A DNA stretch of 35,291 nt from Paracoccaceae bacterium (lineage in GTDB: Bacteria; Pseudomonadota; Alphaproteobacteria; Rhodobacterales; Rhodobacteraceae): contig JAHEFH010000005.1 in NCBI GenBank assembly GCA_024640245.1, forward strand, positions 14,384-49,674. Direction: 5' to 3'. Shown piece after piece: positions 23,804-32,976 of this stretch. The notes beneath the pieces are model-generated. The model ran no database searches, had not been told where the DNA came from, and saw only the letters and a program-made list of their open reading frames with translations. A program made the position numbers and the translations under genes. Position 1 is the stretch's first letter. Each line of letters starts with the position of its first letter.

Positions 23804-25591
23804 ATGATGAAAATGTCCGAACTTTCCAAGGTTCACGATACTCCCGCTTCGATGGCGCGTTTGCGAAAGCGGCGGGCGGCCGAAACGCGCCTGCGCCTTT
23901 ACGGAATTATGGCCATTGTTGTCTCGGGCCTGGCTCTTGTGAGCCTCTTGTGGACCGTGATCGGGAACGCGTCGGGCGCGGTCAGGGAAAACTATATCAC
24001 GCTGTCCGTTCCCTTGGCGCAGCAAGAGATTGATCCGGACGCAACCGGAGATCCGGATGTCATCGGCAAAGTAGACTTCGGCGGTTTCACCAAAGACATT
24101 CTGCGCGCGAAATTCCCGAACGTGTCGGGCCGCAACGAAAAGAAGGACCTTTATGATCTGGTCAGCGCAGGCGCCGCTTTCGAATTGCGCCAGCGCGTCG
24201 TCGACGATCCCTCCTTGGTCGGGCAGACCATAGATTTCCGTTTTCTGGCATCGGACGTGTCCGACCTCTACCTGAAAGGGTTTTACGGCGAATTGCAGGA
24301 AACCGGCCAGAGTGCGACGTTAACCATCACACCGTCGGACAAGAAGGATGAAGTTGAGGTCTCCGTGGATCAGACGGTGTTTGCGAACGCCCTCGTGCTG
24401 GTGGGCGAGGAACTGCGCCGCAAGGCCCGGTTGGTGCGGGATCAGGCGCAATTGCAAGATAATGGCGTGATAGAATTCGAGCGGCGGTTGACCACCACGA
24501 TCACGGATGAGGAACGGGCGGAATTCACGCAACAGGTTGAAATTCGCACCACGAAACGCGACGACTTGCTGGCCGAGGCCGATGCGCTGGAGGCCCGTGC
24601 CGTCAATCCGACAGGAACTGAGGAACTGGACGACCGGATGCCCTCGCTGTTGTTGAAGGTCGGGAACGGCTGGCTGAAAATGACCGAGATCGGGCCGTCC
24701 GGAGGGCGCGCAAGGGTGATCCATCCTATGGGCGAAGTCACCCGGCTCGCTTCATCGGACTGGCACTATTACATAAACGAAGTGCCGGAAGTGGCTCGAA
24801 AAGTCTCTGACAGCCAGATCGTCTGGCTGGAAACTCTCAAGGAACAGGGCGCCGTATCGAGCAATTTCAACTGGCGGTTCTTTACCGCCGGCGACAGCCG
24901 CGAACCGGAGCTGGCCGGCATCTGGGGGGCAGCCGTCGGATCATTCTGGACCATGATGGTGACGTTTTGTCTTGCCTTCCCGATCGGCGTGTTGTCGGCG
25001 ATTTATCTCGAGGAATTCGCGAAAAAGAACCGTCTGACGGATTTCGTCGAGGTCAATATCAACAATCTGGCCGCAGTACCTTCGATCGTCTTCGGCCTGC
25101 TTGGGTTGGCGATCTTCCTGGGCATATTCGGTGTGCCGCGTTCCGCGCCGCTGGCGGGCGGGATCGTTCTGGCGCTGATGACTCTGCCGACGATCATCAT
25201 CGCGGCGCGCGCCTCGATCCGCGCCGTGCCGCCGTCGATCCGCGACGCGGCGCTGGGACTGGGCGCGTCCAAGATGCAAACCTCTTTCCACCATGTGTTT
25301 CCGCTGGCGATGCCGGGTATCCTGACGGGTACCATCATCGGCATGGCGCAGGCGCTGGGCGAGACCGCGCCGCTGATCATGATCGGCATGGTCGCATTTA
25401 TCGTCGACGTGCCGGGCGGGATCACCGACAGCGCCACGGTGCTGCCGGTGCAGGTCTTCCGTTGGGCGGATTTCCCGGAACGCGCCTTCGAGGCCCGAAC
25501 AGCCGCCGCGATCTGCGTCCTGCTGGTGTTTCTGGTCCTCATGAATGCGCTGGCGGTTTTCCTGCGCAAGAAATTCGAACGCAGGTGGTAG
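23804..25591 (+). CDS. pstA: Phosphate ABC transporter permease PstA with large N-terminal periplasmic domain
   Basis: 595 residues, about twice E. coli PstA (296). A first membrane helix (about 32-52, LYGIMAIVVSGLALVSLLWTV) is followed by about 330 residues without membrane segments, which should be periplasmic, with charged helical stretches (RLTTTITDEERAEFTQQVE); this corresponds to the DUF3333-type extension known in alphaproteobacterial PstA. The permease core (about 380-595) has the coupling loop SIRDAALGLGASKMQTSFHHVFPLAMPGI. The role of the extension is unknown. AGGGGA precedes the ATG. Confidence 0.95.
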   Translation: MMKMSELSKVHDTPASMARLRKRRAAETRLRLYGIMAIVVSGLALVSLLWTVIGNASGAVRENYITLSVPLAQQEIDPDATGDPDVIGKVDFGGFTKDILRAKFPNVSGRNEKKDLYDLVSAGAAFELRQRVVDDPSLVGQTIDFRFLASDVSDLYLKGFYGELQETGQSATLTITPSDKKDEVEVSVDQTVFANALVLVGEELRRKARLVRDQAQLQDNGVIEFERRLTTTITDEERAEFTQQVEIRTTKRDDLLAEADALEARAVNPTGTEELDDRMPSLLLKVGNGWLKMTEIGPSGGRARVIHPMGEVTRLASSDWHYYINEVPEVARKVSDSQIVWLETLKEQGAVSSNFNWRFFTAGDSREPELAGIWGAAVGSFWTMMVTFCLAFPIGVLSAIYLEEFAKKNRLTDFVEVNINNLAAVPSIVFGLLGLAIFLGIFGVPRSAPLAGGIVLALMTLPTIIIAARASIRAVPPSIRDAALGLGASKMQTSFHHVFPLAMPGILTGTIIGMAQALGETAPLIMIGMVAFIVDVPGGITDSATVLPVQVFRWADFPERAFEARTAAAICVLLVFLVLMNALAVFLRKKFERRW

Positions 25592-25615
25592 TGATGAACA
25601 GATACCCGGACATAA

Positions 25616-26410
25616 ATGGGGGCCGATTTGAATAAGCAGAAAAAAGTCTCGGAAGAGGTCAAGATCACCGCGCGCGGTGTGAATGTTTTCTATGGAGAGA
25701 CCCATGCGATCAAGGATGTGGACGTGGACATCCGCAACCACACGGTGACGGCCTTTATCGGGCCGTCGGGTTGTGGCAAGTCCACCTTCCTGCGCTGCCT
25801 GAACCGAATGAACGACACCATCGACATTTGCCGCGTGACGGGCGAAATCCTGATGGATGACAAGGACATCTATGCCCCGGACGTGGATCCCGTGCAGCTG
25901 CGCGCCAAGGTCGGTATGGTGTTTCAAAAACCGAATCCCTTTCCGAAATCGATTTATGATAACGTGGCTTACGGGCCGAAAATCCACGGTCTGGCGCAGA
26001 ACAAGGACGATCTGGATCATATCGTCGAGCGTTCGTTGAAGCGTGCCGCCCTGTGGAAAGAGGTCAAGGACCGGCTGCATGAACCCGGAACCGGACTGTC
26101 CGGCGGCCAGCAGCAGCGGCTGTGTATTGCCCGCGCGATCGCCACGGCGCCGGAGGTGCTGTTGATGGACGAACCCTGTTCGGCGCTTGACCCGATCGCG
26201 ACCGCCCAGATCGAAGAGCTGATTGACGAGTTGCGCAAGAAATATTCGGTTGTGATCGTGACGCACTCGATGCAGCAGGCCGCACGCGTTTCGCAGGAAA
26301 CCTCTTTCTTCCACCTCGGCGTTCTGGTGGAAAGCGGCAAGACGCAGAAAATATTCACGGCGCCGGAAGACGAGCGGACACAGAATTATATCACCGGTAG
26401 AATCGGTTAG
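25616..26410 (+). CDS. pstB: Phosphate ABC transporter ATPase PstB
   Basis: 264 residues with Walker A (GPSGCGKST), the Q loop ([11 protein letters not shown]), the signature ([15 protein letters not shown]), Walker B ([13 protein letters not shown]) and the H loop (VIVTHS). [14 protein letters not shown] is typical of PstB. It powers phosphate import from the cytoplasmic face and takes part in PhoR signalling. The start is uncertain by four codons: ATG 25616 lacks a good SD, whereas TTG 25628 has GGGGG five bases upstream. It lies 14 bases before phoU. Confidence 0.97.
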   Translation: MGADLNKQKKVSEEVKITARGVNVFYGETHAIKDVDVDIRNHTVTAFIGPSGCGKSTFLRCLNRMNDTIDICRVTGEILMDDKDIYAPDVDPVQLRAKVGMVFQKPNPFPKSIYDNVAYGPKIHGLAQNKDDLDHIVERSLKRAALWKEVKDRLHEPGTGLSGGQQQRLCIARAIATAPEVLLMDEPCSALDPIATAQIEELIDELRKKYSVVIVTHSMQQAARVSQETSFFHLGVLVESGKTQKIFTAPEDERTQNYITGRIG

Positions 26411-26424
26411 ATCGGAGTATCCAG

Positions 26425-27108
26425 ATGGAAAAAACCCATATCGTCACCAGGTTCGACAAGGAACTGAAAGAGATCGACAAACAGCTGCATCACATGGCGG
26501 AACTGGTGGTCCAGCAATTGGCCGATGCGACCGAGGCGCTGAGCGAAAAGGACGTGAAACTGGCGAAGCGCGTGCGCAAGGGCGACCGGAAGATCAATGA
26601 CCTTGAAGATACGATTTTCGATCTGACAACGCGTCTTATCGCTCTGCGGCAACCCATGGCCGAAGATTTGCGCAGCGCGATCACTACGTTCAGGGTCGCC
26701 ACCGATCTGGAACGTATCGGTGACTATGCCAAGACTATTTCGAACCGGACCGCAATCCTTGCCGAGGAAATGCCGATGAAATCGGCCACCAACAGCATCA
26801 AGCGCATGAGCATTGTCGTTCAGGCCATGCTGACCGAAGTCATGGAAGCCTATGCGGAACGCGATCTGAGCAAGGCTGAACATGCGCGGGTGCAGGACGA
26901 GGATGTGGATCAGATGAACAGCGCTCTTTTCCGCGAACTTCTTACCTACATGATGGAAAACCCCCGCAACATCGAAGCCAGCACTCACCTGCTGTTTATC
27001 GCCAAGACCTTCGAGCGCGCCGGAGACCACATCACAAATATCGCGGAGCACGTGTATTACCTTGTGACCGGCGAGCAATATGAAAACGGCGAAATCGACG
27101 TGGAGTAA
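26425..27108 (+). CDS. phoU: Phosphate signalling protein PhoU
   Basis: 227 residues, all alpha, with two PhoU repeats (about 20-105 and 120-210). Metal-binding-type motifs recur: DLERIGDYAKTISN in the first and TFERAGDHITNIAEHVYYLVTG in the second. PhoU keeps PhoR in its phosphatase state and restrains Pst when phosphate is plentiful. The SD GGAG (ATCGGAGTATCCAG) precedes the ATG. It is part of the pst operon, 43 bases before phoB. Confidence 0.97.
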   Translation: MEKTHIVTRFDKELKEIDKQLHHMAELVVQQLADATEALSEKDVKLAKRVRKGDRKINDLEDTIFDLTTRLIALRQPMAEDLRSAITTFRVATDLERIGDYAKTISNRTAILAEEMPMKSATNSIKRMSIVVQAMLTEVMEAYAERDLSKAEHARVQDEDVDQMNSALFRELLTYMMENPRNIEASTHLLFIAKTFERAGDHITNIAEHVYYLVTGEQYENGEIDVE

Positions 27109-27151
27109 CCGGGGCCTGTAGCCGCAATTTGTTCAAGGATCGAGATATTCC

Positions 27152-27850
27152 ATGACCGAGAATACCGCCCCCGTCATTCTGGTTGTCGAAGACGAGCCGG
27201 CGCAGCTGGAACTCCTGAGCTATAATCTGTCCAAAGAGGGCTACAGCGTCGTGCGCGCTGAGGACGGGGAGTCGGCGATGCTGTTGGCCGACGAGGTCGA
27301 GCCGGACCTGATCCTGCTGGACTGGATGCTGCCGAACATCTCCGGTATCGAGGTTTGCCGCCAGTTGAAGCGGCAGAAACGCACCGCTTCGACGCCGGTA
27401 CTGATGTTGACGGCACGCGGTGAGGAAGAGGACCGTATCCGCGGTCTGGACACGGGCGCTGACGACTATGTCGTAAAACCCTATTCGATCAAGGAACTGC
27501 TGGCGCGGGTGCGCTCCATGCTGCGCCGGACCCGGCCGGGCAGCGTCGGGCAGACGCTGGAGTACCGTGAAATCGTGCTCGACCCAGTGCAACACAAGGT
27601 CACCCGGGGCGGGCAGTCCATCAAGCTGGGGCCGACGGAGTTCCGTCTGCTGGTCACTTTGCTGGAAATGCCGGGGCGGGTCTGGAGCCGCGACCAGTTA
27701 CTGGACAGGGTCTGGGGCCGGACGGCGGACGTGGATTTGCGGACGGTGGACGTGCATGTCGGGCGGCTGCGCAAGGCGTTGCGGGAATACGATGACCGCG
27801 ATCCGATCCGCACCGTGCGCGGCTTCGGTTATGCGCTGGATCAGGACTAG
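27152..27850 (+). CDS. phoB: Phosphate regulon response regulator PhoB
   Basis: 232 residues. The receiver domain has the acidic pocket (VVEDEPAQ), the phosphoacceptor Asp (LILLDWMLPNISG, about 54) and the Lys (VVKPYS). The OmpR/PhoB winged helix follows (about 130-230, GPTEFRLLVTLLEMPGRVWSRDQLLDRVWG and VDLRTVDVHVGRLRKAL). When phosphorylated by PhoR it binds Pho boxes such as the one before pstS. It is the last gene of the operon, split from phoR by pstSCAB-phoU, so PhoB is itself under Pho box control. Confidence 0.97.
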   Translation: MTENTAPVILVVEDEPAQLELLSYNLSKEGYSVVRAEDGESAMLLADEVEPDLILLDWMLPNISGIEVCRQLKRQKRTASTPVLMLTARGEEEDRIRGLDTGADDYVVKPYSIKELLARVRSMLRRTRPGSVGQTLEYREIVLDPVQHKVTRGGQSIKLGPTEFRLLVTLLEMPGRVWSRDQLLDRVWGRTADVDLRTVDVHVGRLRKALREYDDRDPIRTVRGFGYALDQD

Positions 27851-27864
27851 CGACCGGCCGCGCC

Positions 27865-28089
27865 CTACCAGTGGGGCGGAACCTCGTCACCGAACACATG
27901 ACCGCCGGTGCCGGCCGCCTCTTGCTCGCGGGCACGGTCGAGAAGCTGGTTCAGCCTTTTTTCCATCCTGTCAAGCCGCAAGGCCTGTTCCGCTACGATA
28001 TCGGATAGTTCCTCGTTCGATCTGGTCAGATGGGCCAACTGGATTTCCAGTTCGTCTATCCGGTAATCCTGTTTGTCATCTGGTTTCAT
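27865..28089 (-). CDS. slyX: SlyX family protein
   Basis: 74 residues from the ATG at 28089 (AGGAT upstream); the track's 28146 adds 19 residues outside the family. It is a short coiled coil (YRIDELEIQLAHLTRSNEELSDIVAEQ, heptad Leu/Ile) ending in the family hallmark PPHW. The function of SlyX is not established. It is convergent with phoB, 14 bases away, and divergent from hisS. Confidence 0.88.
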   Translation of the reverse strand: MKPDDKQDYRIDELEIQLAHLTRSNEELSDIVAEQALRLDRMEKRLNQLLDRAREQEAAGTGGHVFGDEVPPHW

Positions 28090-28257
28090 GATCCTGTGCC
28101 TTCCGAATTGAACGCCAATAGTTGTAGGGCCCTTGCTCGCAGTCATTTAGGGCGTTGGTCTGATCACTGCAAGCGGCCCCGTGTCGCTTGCCCATGGGAT
28201 TGTGATACGTTAGACGGTTGCCAAACGGCACAGCCGCACGAAAAGGATGCCTGAACG

Positions 28258-29772
28258 ATGGCAAAAGACAAGAAAAACAAGGTTCACAGACCCAAGGCGA
28301 TAACACCCAAAGGGTTTCGCGACTATTTCGGATCAGAGGTGACCGAACGCGCTGAAATGCTGCGCGCGATCACGGATGTCTATCATCGTTATGGCTTCGA
28401 TCCTTTGGAAACTTCGGCTGTTGAAACCGTCGAGGCGCTCGGCAAGTACCTGCCTGATGTGGACCGCCCGAACGAGGGCGTTTTTGCCTGGCAGGAAGAG
28501 GACAGCGACTGGCTGGCTTTGCGCTATGATTTGACCGCGCCGCTCGCCCGTGTCTACGCCCAGTTCCGCAATGACCTGCCGACGCCCTACCGCCGCTATG
28601 CGATGGGACCGGTCTGGCGCAATGAAAAGCCGGGGCCGGGACGGTATCGGCAGTTCTATCAGTGCGATGCTGATACGGTAGGATCGGGTTCCGTTGCGGC
28701 GGATGCCGAGATCTGCTCCATGCTGTCCGATACGCTGGAGGCCGTGGGCATTCCGCGCGGCGACTATTTGGTGCGCGTCAATAACCGCAAGGTTCTGAAC
28801 GGGGTGATGCAGGTGGCGGGCGTTCTGGATCCGTCCGATCCCGATAAGTTCCATTCCGAACGCGGCATCGTTCTGCGCGCAATAGACAAGCTCGACCGAC
28901 TGGGGCTGGACGGCGTGCGTGCGCTTCTGGGCGAAGGCCGCGAGGATGCATCGGGCGACTTTACCAAGGGCGCGGGCCTTGGTACGGAGCAGGCAGAGGT
29001 CGTCATGGGCTTTATGCAGGCAAAGCGCGACAGCAAGGCTGCGACGGTTGCGCGGCTGGCCGAACTGGTAAAAGGGTCGGACATCGGAACGAAAGGCGTG
29101 CAGGAACTGGAAACCATTGCAGAATTGATGGGCGCACAGGGCTATGGGCCTGACAGGATCGAAATCGACCCCAGCGTTGTGCGCGGTCTGGGCTATTACA
29201 CCGGTCCGGTCTACGAGGCCGAACTGACCTTTCAAATCTTCGACGACAAAGGCCGTCCCCGCAATTTCGGATCGGTCGCCGGCGGCGGACGCTATGACGA
29301 TCTGGTCAAGCGCTTCACGGGTCAGGAAGTGCCCGCCACGGGCGTGTCCGTTGGCGTAGACCGCCTGTTGGCGGCCTTGAGGGAAAAGGGTCGCATCCAT
29401 TCGGTGTCCAAGGGCCCTGTGGTCGTAACCGTCATGGATCGTGACCGCATGGGCGATTATCAGGCCATGGTCGCGGACCTGCGTAACGCAGGCATTCGGG
29501 CCGAAGTCTATCTCGGCAACCCTAAGAACTTCGGCAACCAGTTGAAATATGCCGACCAGCGCGACAGCCCGGTCGCGGTGATCGAAGGTGGCGACGAGCA
29601 GGCGCGGGGCGTGGTCCAGATCAAGGATCTGGCGCTGGGCGCGCGGCTTGCTGCGGAAATCGAGACAACCGAAGAATGGAAAGCCCAACCTGCGCAAATG
29701 GAAATCGCGCGCGGCGATCTGGTCGCGGAAGTGCGCAAGATGATCGCGCGCGCTGAAAAGGGACAGGCTTGA
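28258..29772 (+). CDS. hisS: Histidyl-tRNA synthetase
   Basis: 504 residues. Class II motifs are visible: motif 2 ([29 protein letters not shown]), the histidine motifs [11 protein letters not shown] and [11 protein letters not shown], and motif 3 ([13 protein letters not shown]). The length exceeds E. coli HisS (424) through inserts in the middle, as in other alphaproteobacteria. It charges tRNA-His in the cytoplasm. It overlaps hisZ by one base (TGATG). No T-box or histidine leader is seen in the 168 bases between slyX and hisS. Confidence 0.97.
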   Translation: MAKDKKNKVHRPKAITPKGFRDYFGSEVTERAEMLRAITDVYHRYGFDPLETSAVETVEALGKYLPDVDRPNEGVFAWQEEDSDWLALRYDLTAPLARVYAQFRNDLPTPYRRYAMGPVWRNEKPGPGRYRQFYQCDADTVGSGSVAADAEICSMLSDTLEAVGIPRGDYLVRVNNRKVLNGVMQVAGVLDPSDPDKFHSERGIVLRAIDKLDRLGLDGVRALLGEGREDASGDFTKGAGLGTEQAEVVMGFMQAKRDSKAATVARLAELVKGSDIGTKGVQELETIAELMGAQGYGPDRIEIDPSVVRGLGYYTGPVYEAELTFQIFDDKGRPRNFGSVAGGGRYDDLVKRFTGQEVPATGVSVGVDRLLAALREKGRIHSVSKGPVVVTVMDRDRMGDYQAMVADLRNAGIRAEVYLGNPKNFGNQLKYADQRDSPVAVIEGGDEQARGVVQIKDLALGARLAAEIETTEEWKAQPAQMEIARGDLVAEVRKMIARAEKGQA

Positions 29773-30896
29773 TGTCGAACGGGCTGCGCGCGGAAATCAA
29801 GGCGGTCGCGGCGCGGTTGCAGCAGGCGTTCGAGGACGCAGGTGCTGTCATGCGCGAGCCGGACAGCCTGCAGCCGGCGGAGGTTCTGCTGGACCTCTAC
29901 GGCGAGGATATCCGCGCGCGCGCCTACATCACCCACGACCCCGTTCTGGGCGAACAGATGCTTCGGCCCGATTTCACGGTGCCGATTGTCCAGATGCACA
30001 TGGCCGAGGGCGCAGAACCGGCGCGGTATACCTATAACGGGTCCGTATGGCGCAAGCAGCTTGCGGGCAGCGCGCGCGGACCGGAAAACACGCAAGTCGG
30101 TTTCGAGTTGTTCGACCGCACGAATCCGGCGGCGGCGGATGCCGAGGTTTTTTCCCTGTTCAACGGCTTGCTGGATGAATGGCGCGGTTTTGGCGCCATT
30201 GCCGTGGCCACGGGCGACATCGGCATATTGCAGGCCGCCGTGCGCGGGCTGAAAACAACCGATCGTCGCAAGGCCGCTCTTTTGCGCCACCTCTGGCGTC
30301 CAGCGCGGTTTCGGCAGTTGCTGGACCGTTTCGGCGGTCGCGCACCGGTCCCCGAAGGCCGCGAGGCGCTGGTCGCCGCAGCCGCCCAGACCTCTTCCGA
30401 GACCCTGGTCCGCGAAGCGGGGCCACTTGTGGGTTTGCGCACCGTGGAAGAAATCGCGGCTCGGATCGTCGATCTTGCGGAAGACCTTGCCGAGCCGCCG
30501 ATTTCGGCTGGCGAATATGAAATGCTGGGGCAAATCCTGTCGCTGAAGTCGGGCTCTGTCGCGGCGCTGGACAGCCTGCGCACTCTTCAATCGGAAATGC
30601 CGGTTCTAAAGGCGGCGGTCGACCGGATGGCGACGCGGCTCGATGCGCTGTCAGCCAAGGGTATCGACGTCGAGAACCTGCCGTTCGAGGGCAAATTCGG
30701 GTTGACCGCCATGGAGTATTATGACGGCTTTGTCTTCGGTTTCTATGCCGAGGGTCGCCCCGATCTGCCGACGCTGGCCAGCGGGGGGCGCTATGATGCG
30801 CTGACGCGGGTACTGGGGCAGGGCAGGTCGATACCGGCTGTCGGGGGCGTGTTTCATCCAGAGGCGCTGGTGGCGCTGTCCGGGGGTGTGGAATGA
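29772..30896 (+). CDS. hisZ: ATP phosphoribosyltransferase regulatory subunit HisZ
   Basis: 374 residues from ATG 29772; the track's 29769 is an in-frame TTG one codon earlier. The protein is a HisS-like catalytic core without the anticodon-binding domain: LRPDFTVPIVQMHM replaces the first histidine motif, and LASGGRYDALTRVLG follows. HisZ has no synthetase activity; it forms a complex with short-form HisG and gives it histidine sensitivity. Its overlap with hisS upstream and hisG downstream (ATGA, 30893-30896) supports that partnership. Confidence 0.95.
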   Translation: MSNGLRAEIKAVAARLQQAFEDAGAVMREPDSLQPAEVLLDLYGEDIRARAYITHDPVLGEQMLRPDFTVPIVQMHMAEGAEPARYTYNGSVWRKQLAGSARGPENTQVGFELFDRTNPAAADAEVFSLFNGLLDEWRGFGAIAVATGDIGILQAAVRGLKTTDRRKAALLRHLWRPARFRQLLDRFGGRAPVPEGREALVAAAAQTSSETLVREAGPLVGLRTVEEIAARIVDLAEDLAEPPISAGEYEMLGQILSLKSGSVAALDSLRTLQSEMPVLKAAVDRMATRLDALSAKGIDVENLPFEGKFGLTAMEYYDGFVFGFYAEGRPDLPTLASGGRYDALTRVLGQGRSIPAVGGVFHPEALVALSGGVE

Positions 30897-31606
30897 GCGC
30901 GTTGAAACTGGGTGTTCCGTCCAAGGGGCGGCTGCAAACACTGACCATTGACTGGTTCGCGGGCCGAGGTATCGAACTGGCGCGATCCGGGTCCGAACGC
31001 GAATACGCGGGCCATGTTGTCGGCATGAACGATATTGAACTGGTGCTGCTCTCCGCTGGCGAGATACCCAAGGAGCTGGCCGCCGGCCGCATCCATCTGG
31101 GCGTAACCGGCATCGACCTGATCCACGAGAAGATCCCGCTGTGGCAGACGCGCCTGACCGAGGTCGAGCGCATGGGCTTTGGCTTTGCCGATCTGGTGCT
31201 GGCGGTGCCGAACGCCTGGATCGACGTGACCTGTATCGAGGATCTGGACGCGGTCGCCGCGAGGTTCCGCGCCGAGCATGGCTTCCGCTTGCGGATTGCC
31301 ACGAAATACCACAATCTGGTACGGGGATTCCTGCGTGAAAAAGGCGTGGCCGACTATCAGCTTGTCGATAGTCAGGGCGCGACGGAGGGCACCGTGAAGA
31401 ACCTGACGGCAGAGGCCATTGCGGATATTACTTCCACCGGCGAGACGCTGGTGGCGAACCACTTGCGCATCCTGTCGGACGGTCTGATCCTGAAATCGCA
31501 AGCCACTGTTTATGCTTCGAAAACTGCCAAGTGGAGCGCGAAATCGAAGGCTGCCTATGCCGCTCTTGCGGCCAAGGCGGTCTGGCCGGAAGGGGTCCAT
31601 AAATGA
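30893..31606 (+). CDS. hisG: ATP phosphoribosyltransferase catalytic subunit (short form)
   Basis: 237 residues, the short HisG form lacking the C-terminal regulatory domain, which therefore needs HisZ. Family blocks are LGVPSKGRLQ, GRIHLGVTGIDLIHE, ATKYHNLVRGFL and, near the PRPP site, LVDSQGATEGTVKNLTAEAIADITSTGETL. It joins ATP to PRPP in the first step of histidine synthesis. It overlaps both hisZ and panC by four bases. Confidence 0.97.
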   Translation: MSALKLGVPSKGRLQTLTIDWFAGRGIELARSGSEREYAGHVVGMNDIELVLLSAGEIPKELAAGRIHLGVTGIDLIHEKIPLWQTRLTEVERMGFGFADLVLAVPNAWIDVTCIEDLDAVAARFRAEHGFRLRIATKYHNLVRGFLREKGVADYQLVDSQGATEGTVKNLTAEAIADITSTGETLVANHLRILSDGLILKSQATVYASKTAKWSAKSKAAYAALAAKAVWPEGVHK

Positions 31607-32451
31607 CGCTCCTGACAGTGGAAACCATCGCTGATCTGCGAAGGAAAGTCGCTGAATGGAAAGCTGCGGGCCTGACCGTCGGACTGGTTCCGACGATGGG
31701 TGCGCTGCACGAGGGCCACCTGTCGCTGATCACCCGGATGCTGGGACATGCGGACCGTGTAATCACGACGATTTTCGTCAATCCGACGCAGTTCGGCGCG
31801 GGCGAGGATCTGGACGCCTATCCGCGCACCCGCGAAGCCGATACGGCCATGATCGCGGAAACCGGTGGGCATCTGCTGTTCGCACCGCCCGTAAGTGAAA
31901 TCTACCCCGAAGGGTTTGCGACGCGGGTCGAGGTCGACGGGCTGACCGATGTGCTATGCGGACAGTCCCGGCCGGGGCATTTCGACGGGGTGACGCAAGT
32001 CGTCGCCAAGCTGCTGAACATGGCGCAGGCGGATTTCGCGATCTTCGGCGAGAAGGATTGGCAGCAGCTTGCCGTGATCCGACGGATGGCTAAAGATCTT
32101 GATATTCCAACGGAAATCAAGGGCGGGCCGATTATTCGGGACGAACTCGGGTTGGCGCTGTCATCGCGAAACGCCTATCTGAACGAGGCGGAGCTGGCGA
32201 TTGCGCGTCAGTTGAACGTGGTATTGCGCAAGGCGGCTTACGACATCGCGGCGGGCGGCTTCGCGCCGGATACCTGCGCGGCGGCGGCAGAGAAGCTGCT
32301 GGAAATCGGGTTCCGCGAGGTGGACTATGTCGAATGTCGAGACGCGGCCAGTCTGGTGCCGGTCGAACGCGTCGGCGAGGCCCCCGCGCGGATTTTCGGG
32401 GCGGCGCATATCGGGCGGGCAAGGCTGATCGACAACCACGCAGTCAACTGA
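31603..32451 (+). CDS. panC: Pantothenate synthetase
   Basis: 282 residues with the PanC signatures VGLVPTMGALHEGHLSLI (HIGH-like HEGH), FVNPTQFGAGEDLDAYPR, VLCGQSRPGHFDGVTQVVAKL, GEKDWQQL and LALSSRNAYL (KMSKS-like). It condenses pantoate and beta-alanine with ATP to give pantothenate, the CoA precursor. It overlaps hisG (ATGA), so it is translated in the hisS-hisZ-hisG transcript; panB is not adjacent. A hairpin terminator follows directly. Confidence 0.97.
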   Translation: MTLLTVETIADLRRKVAEWKAAGLTVGLVPTMGALHEGHLSLITRMLGHADRVITTIFVNPTQFGAGEDLDAYPRTREADTAMIAETGGHLLFAPPVSEIYPEGFATRVEVDGLTDVLCGQSRPGHFDGVTQVVAKLLNMAQADFAIFGEKDWQQLAVIRRMAKDLDIPTEIKGGPIIRDELGLALSSRNAYLNEAELAIARQLNVVLRKAAYDIAAGGFAPDTCAAAAEKLLEIGFREVDYVECRDAASLVPVERVGEAPARIFGAAHIGRARLIDNHAVN

Positions 32452-32453
32452 AA

Positions 32454-32471
32454 ACGCCTCAAAAGGGGCGT
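32454..32471 (+). terminator. Terminator hairpin after panC
   Basis: ACGCCTC-AAAA-GGGGCGT forms a 7-bp stem (one G-T pair) three bases after the panC stop. Its 3' arm runs into the first GTATGA box of repeat copy B. Only a weak T-rich stretch follows. Confidence 0.6.
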
Positions 32472-32508
32472 ATGATTTGTGTATGACATGCGTGCACAGG
32501 GCGTATGA
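32470..32508 (+). repeat. Three-box GTATGA element, copy B
   Basis: On plus: GTATGA at 32470, 32481 and 32503, starts spaced 11 and 22 bases, with TGCGTGCACAGGGC between the last two boxes. It matches copy A (17061-17099, opposite strand) at 35 of 40 bases. It lies in the convergent gap between panC and the DUF1489 gene, where no promoter for either is expected. Confidence 0.75.
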
Positions 32509-32541
32509 CAGTTGTCGGACCCGTCCGGCTTCGGATCAGGA

Positions 32542-32976
32542 TCAGCGCAAGCCCAGAATATTCAGTGCATCGGCCAGATCGGCGGGCAGGGGCGTGTCGT
32601 CGGCGCGCGATTTAGGCAGGTCGGCCGGAGCGTCGGCGGCGGCCAGATAGCGCCAGCCCTGAAACGGGCGGCGCAGGGCGCATGTCGTGCGCACTAGCTC
32701 GGGCTCCATGACGATACCGCAGCGGCGGATACCGTCGGCGCCGATGACCTCTTCCAGTCGCAGGACGCGCTGGCGCACCTGCACAGAGCCTTTTATCACC
32801 CAGTAGAGCGAGCCGCCGTTGAGCAGTTCTTCGGCGCGTTTCGGCCACATGCGGGTGACATGCATCGGCTGGTTTTCCGGATCGGCGGCGATGCGCGCCG
32901 CCTGCCAGTCCGCCAGATCGTCGATGCTGTCTGTACCGACGCTGAGTTTTATCAAGTTGATGTATTTTTGTCCCAT
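32542..32976 (-). CDS. DUF1489 family protein
   Basis: 144 residues from ATG 32976; the track's 33015 adds 13 residues outside the conserved start MGQKYINLIKLSVG. The blocks SLYWVIKGSVQVRQRVLRLEEV and RRPFQGWRYLAAADAPADLP match the alphaproteobacterial DUF1489 family as I know it. No catalytic motif or membrane segment is visible; the function is unknown. It is convergent with panC and divergent from nrdJ (114 bases). Confidence 0.85.
   Translation of the reverse strand: MGQKYINLIKLSVGTDSIDDLADWQAARIAADPENQPMHVTRMWPKRAEELLNGGSLYWVIKGSVQVRQRVLRLEEVIGADGIRRCGIVMEPELVRTTCALRRPFQGWRYLAAADAPADLPKSRADDTPLPADLADALNILGLR

Noticed and set aside
24941-26314. 457-codon minus ORF opposite pstA/pstB
   Set aside because: Antisense shadow spanning two conserved genes, with no family motifs.
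28090-28257. T-box or histidine attenuator before hisS
   Set aside because: No His-codon run, leader ORF or terminator/antiterminator pair is seen.
28333-29697. 454-codon minus ORF opposite hisS
   Set aside because: Antisense shadow of a fully conserved synthetase gene.
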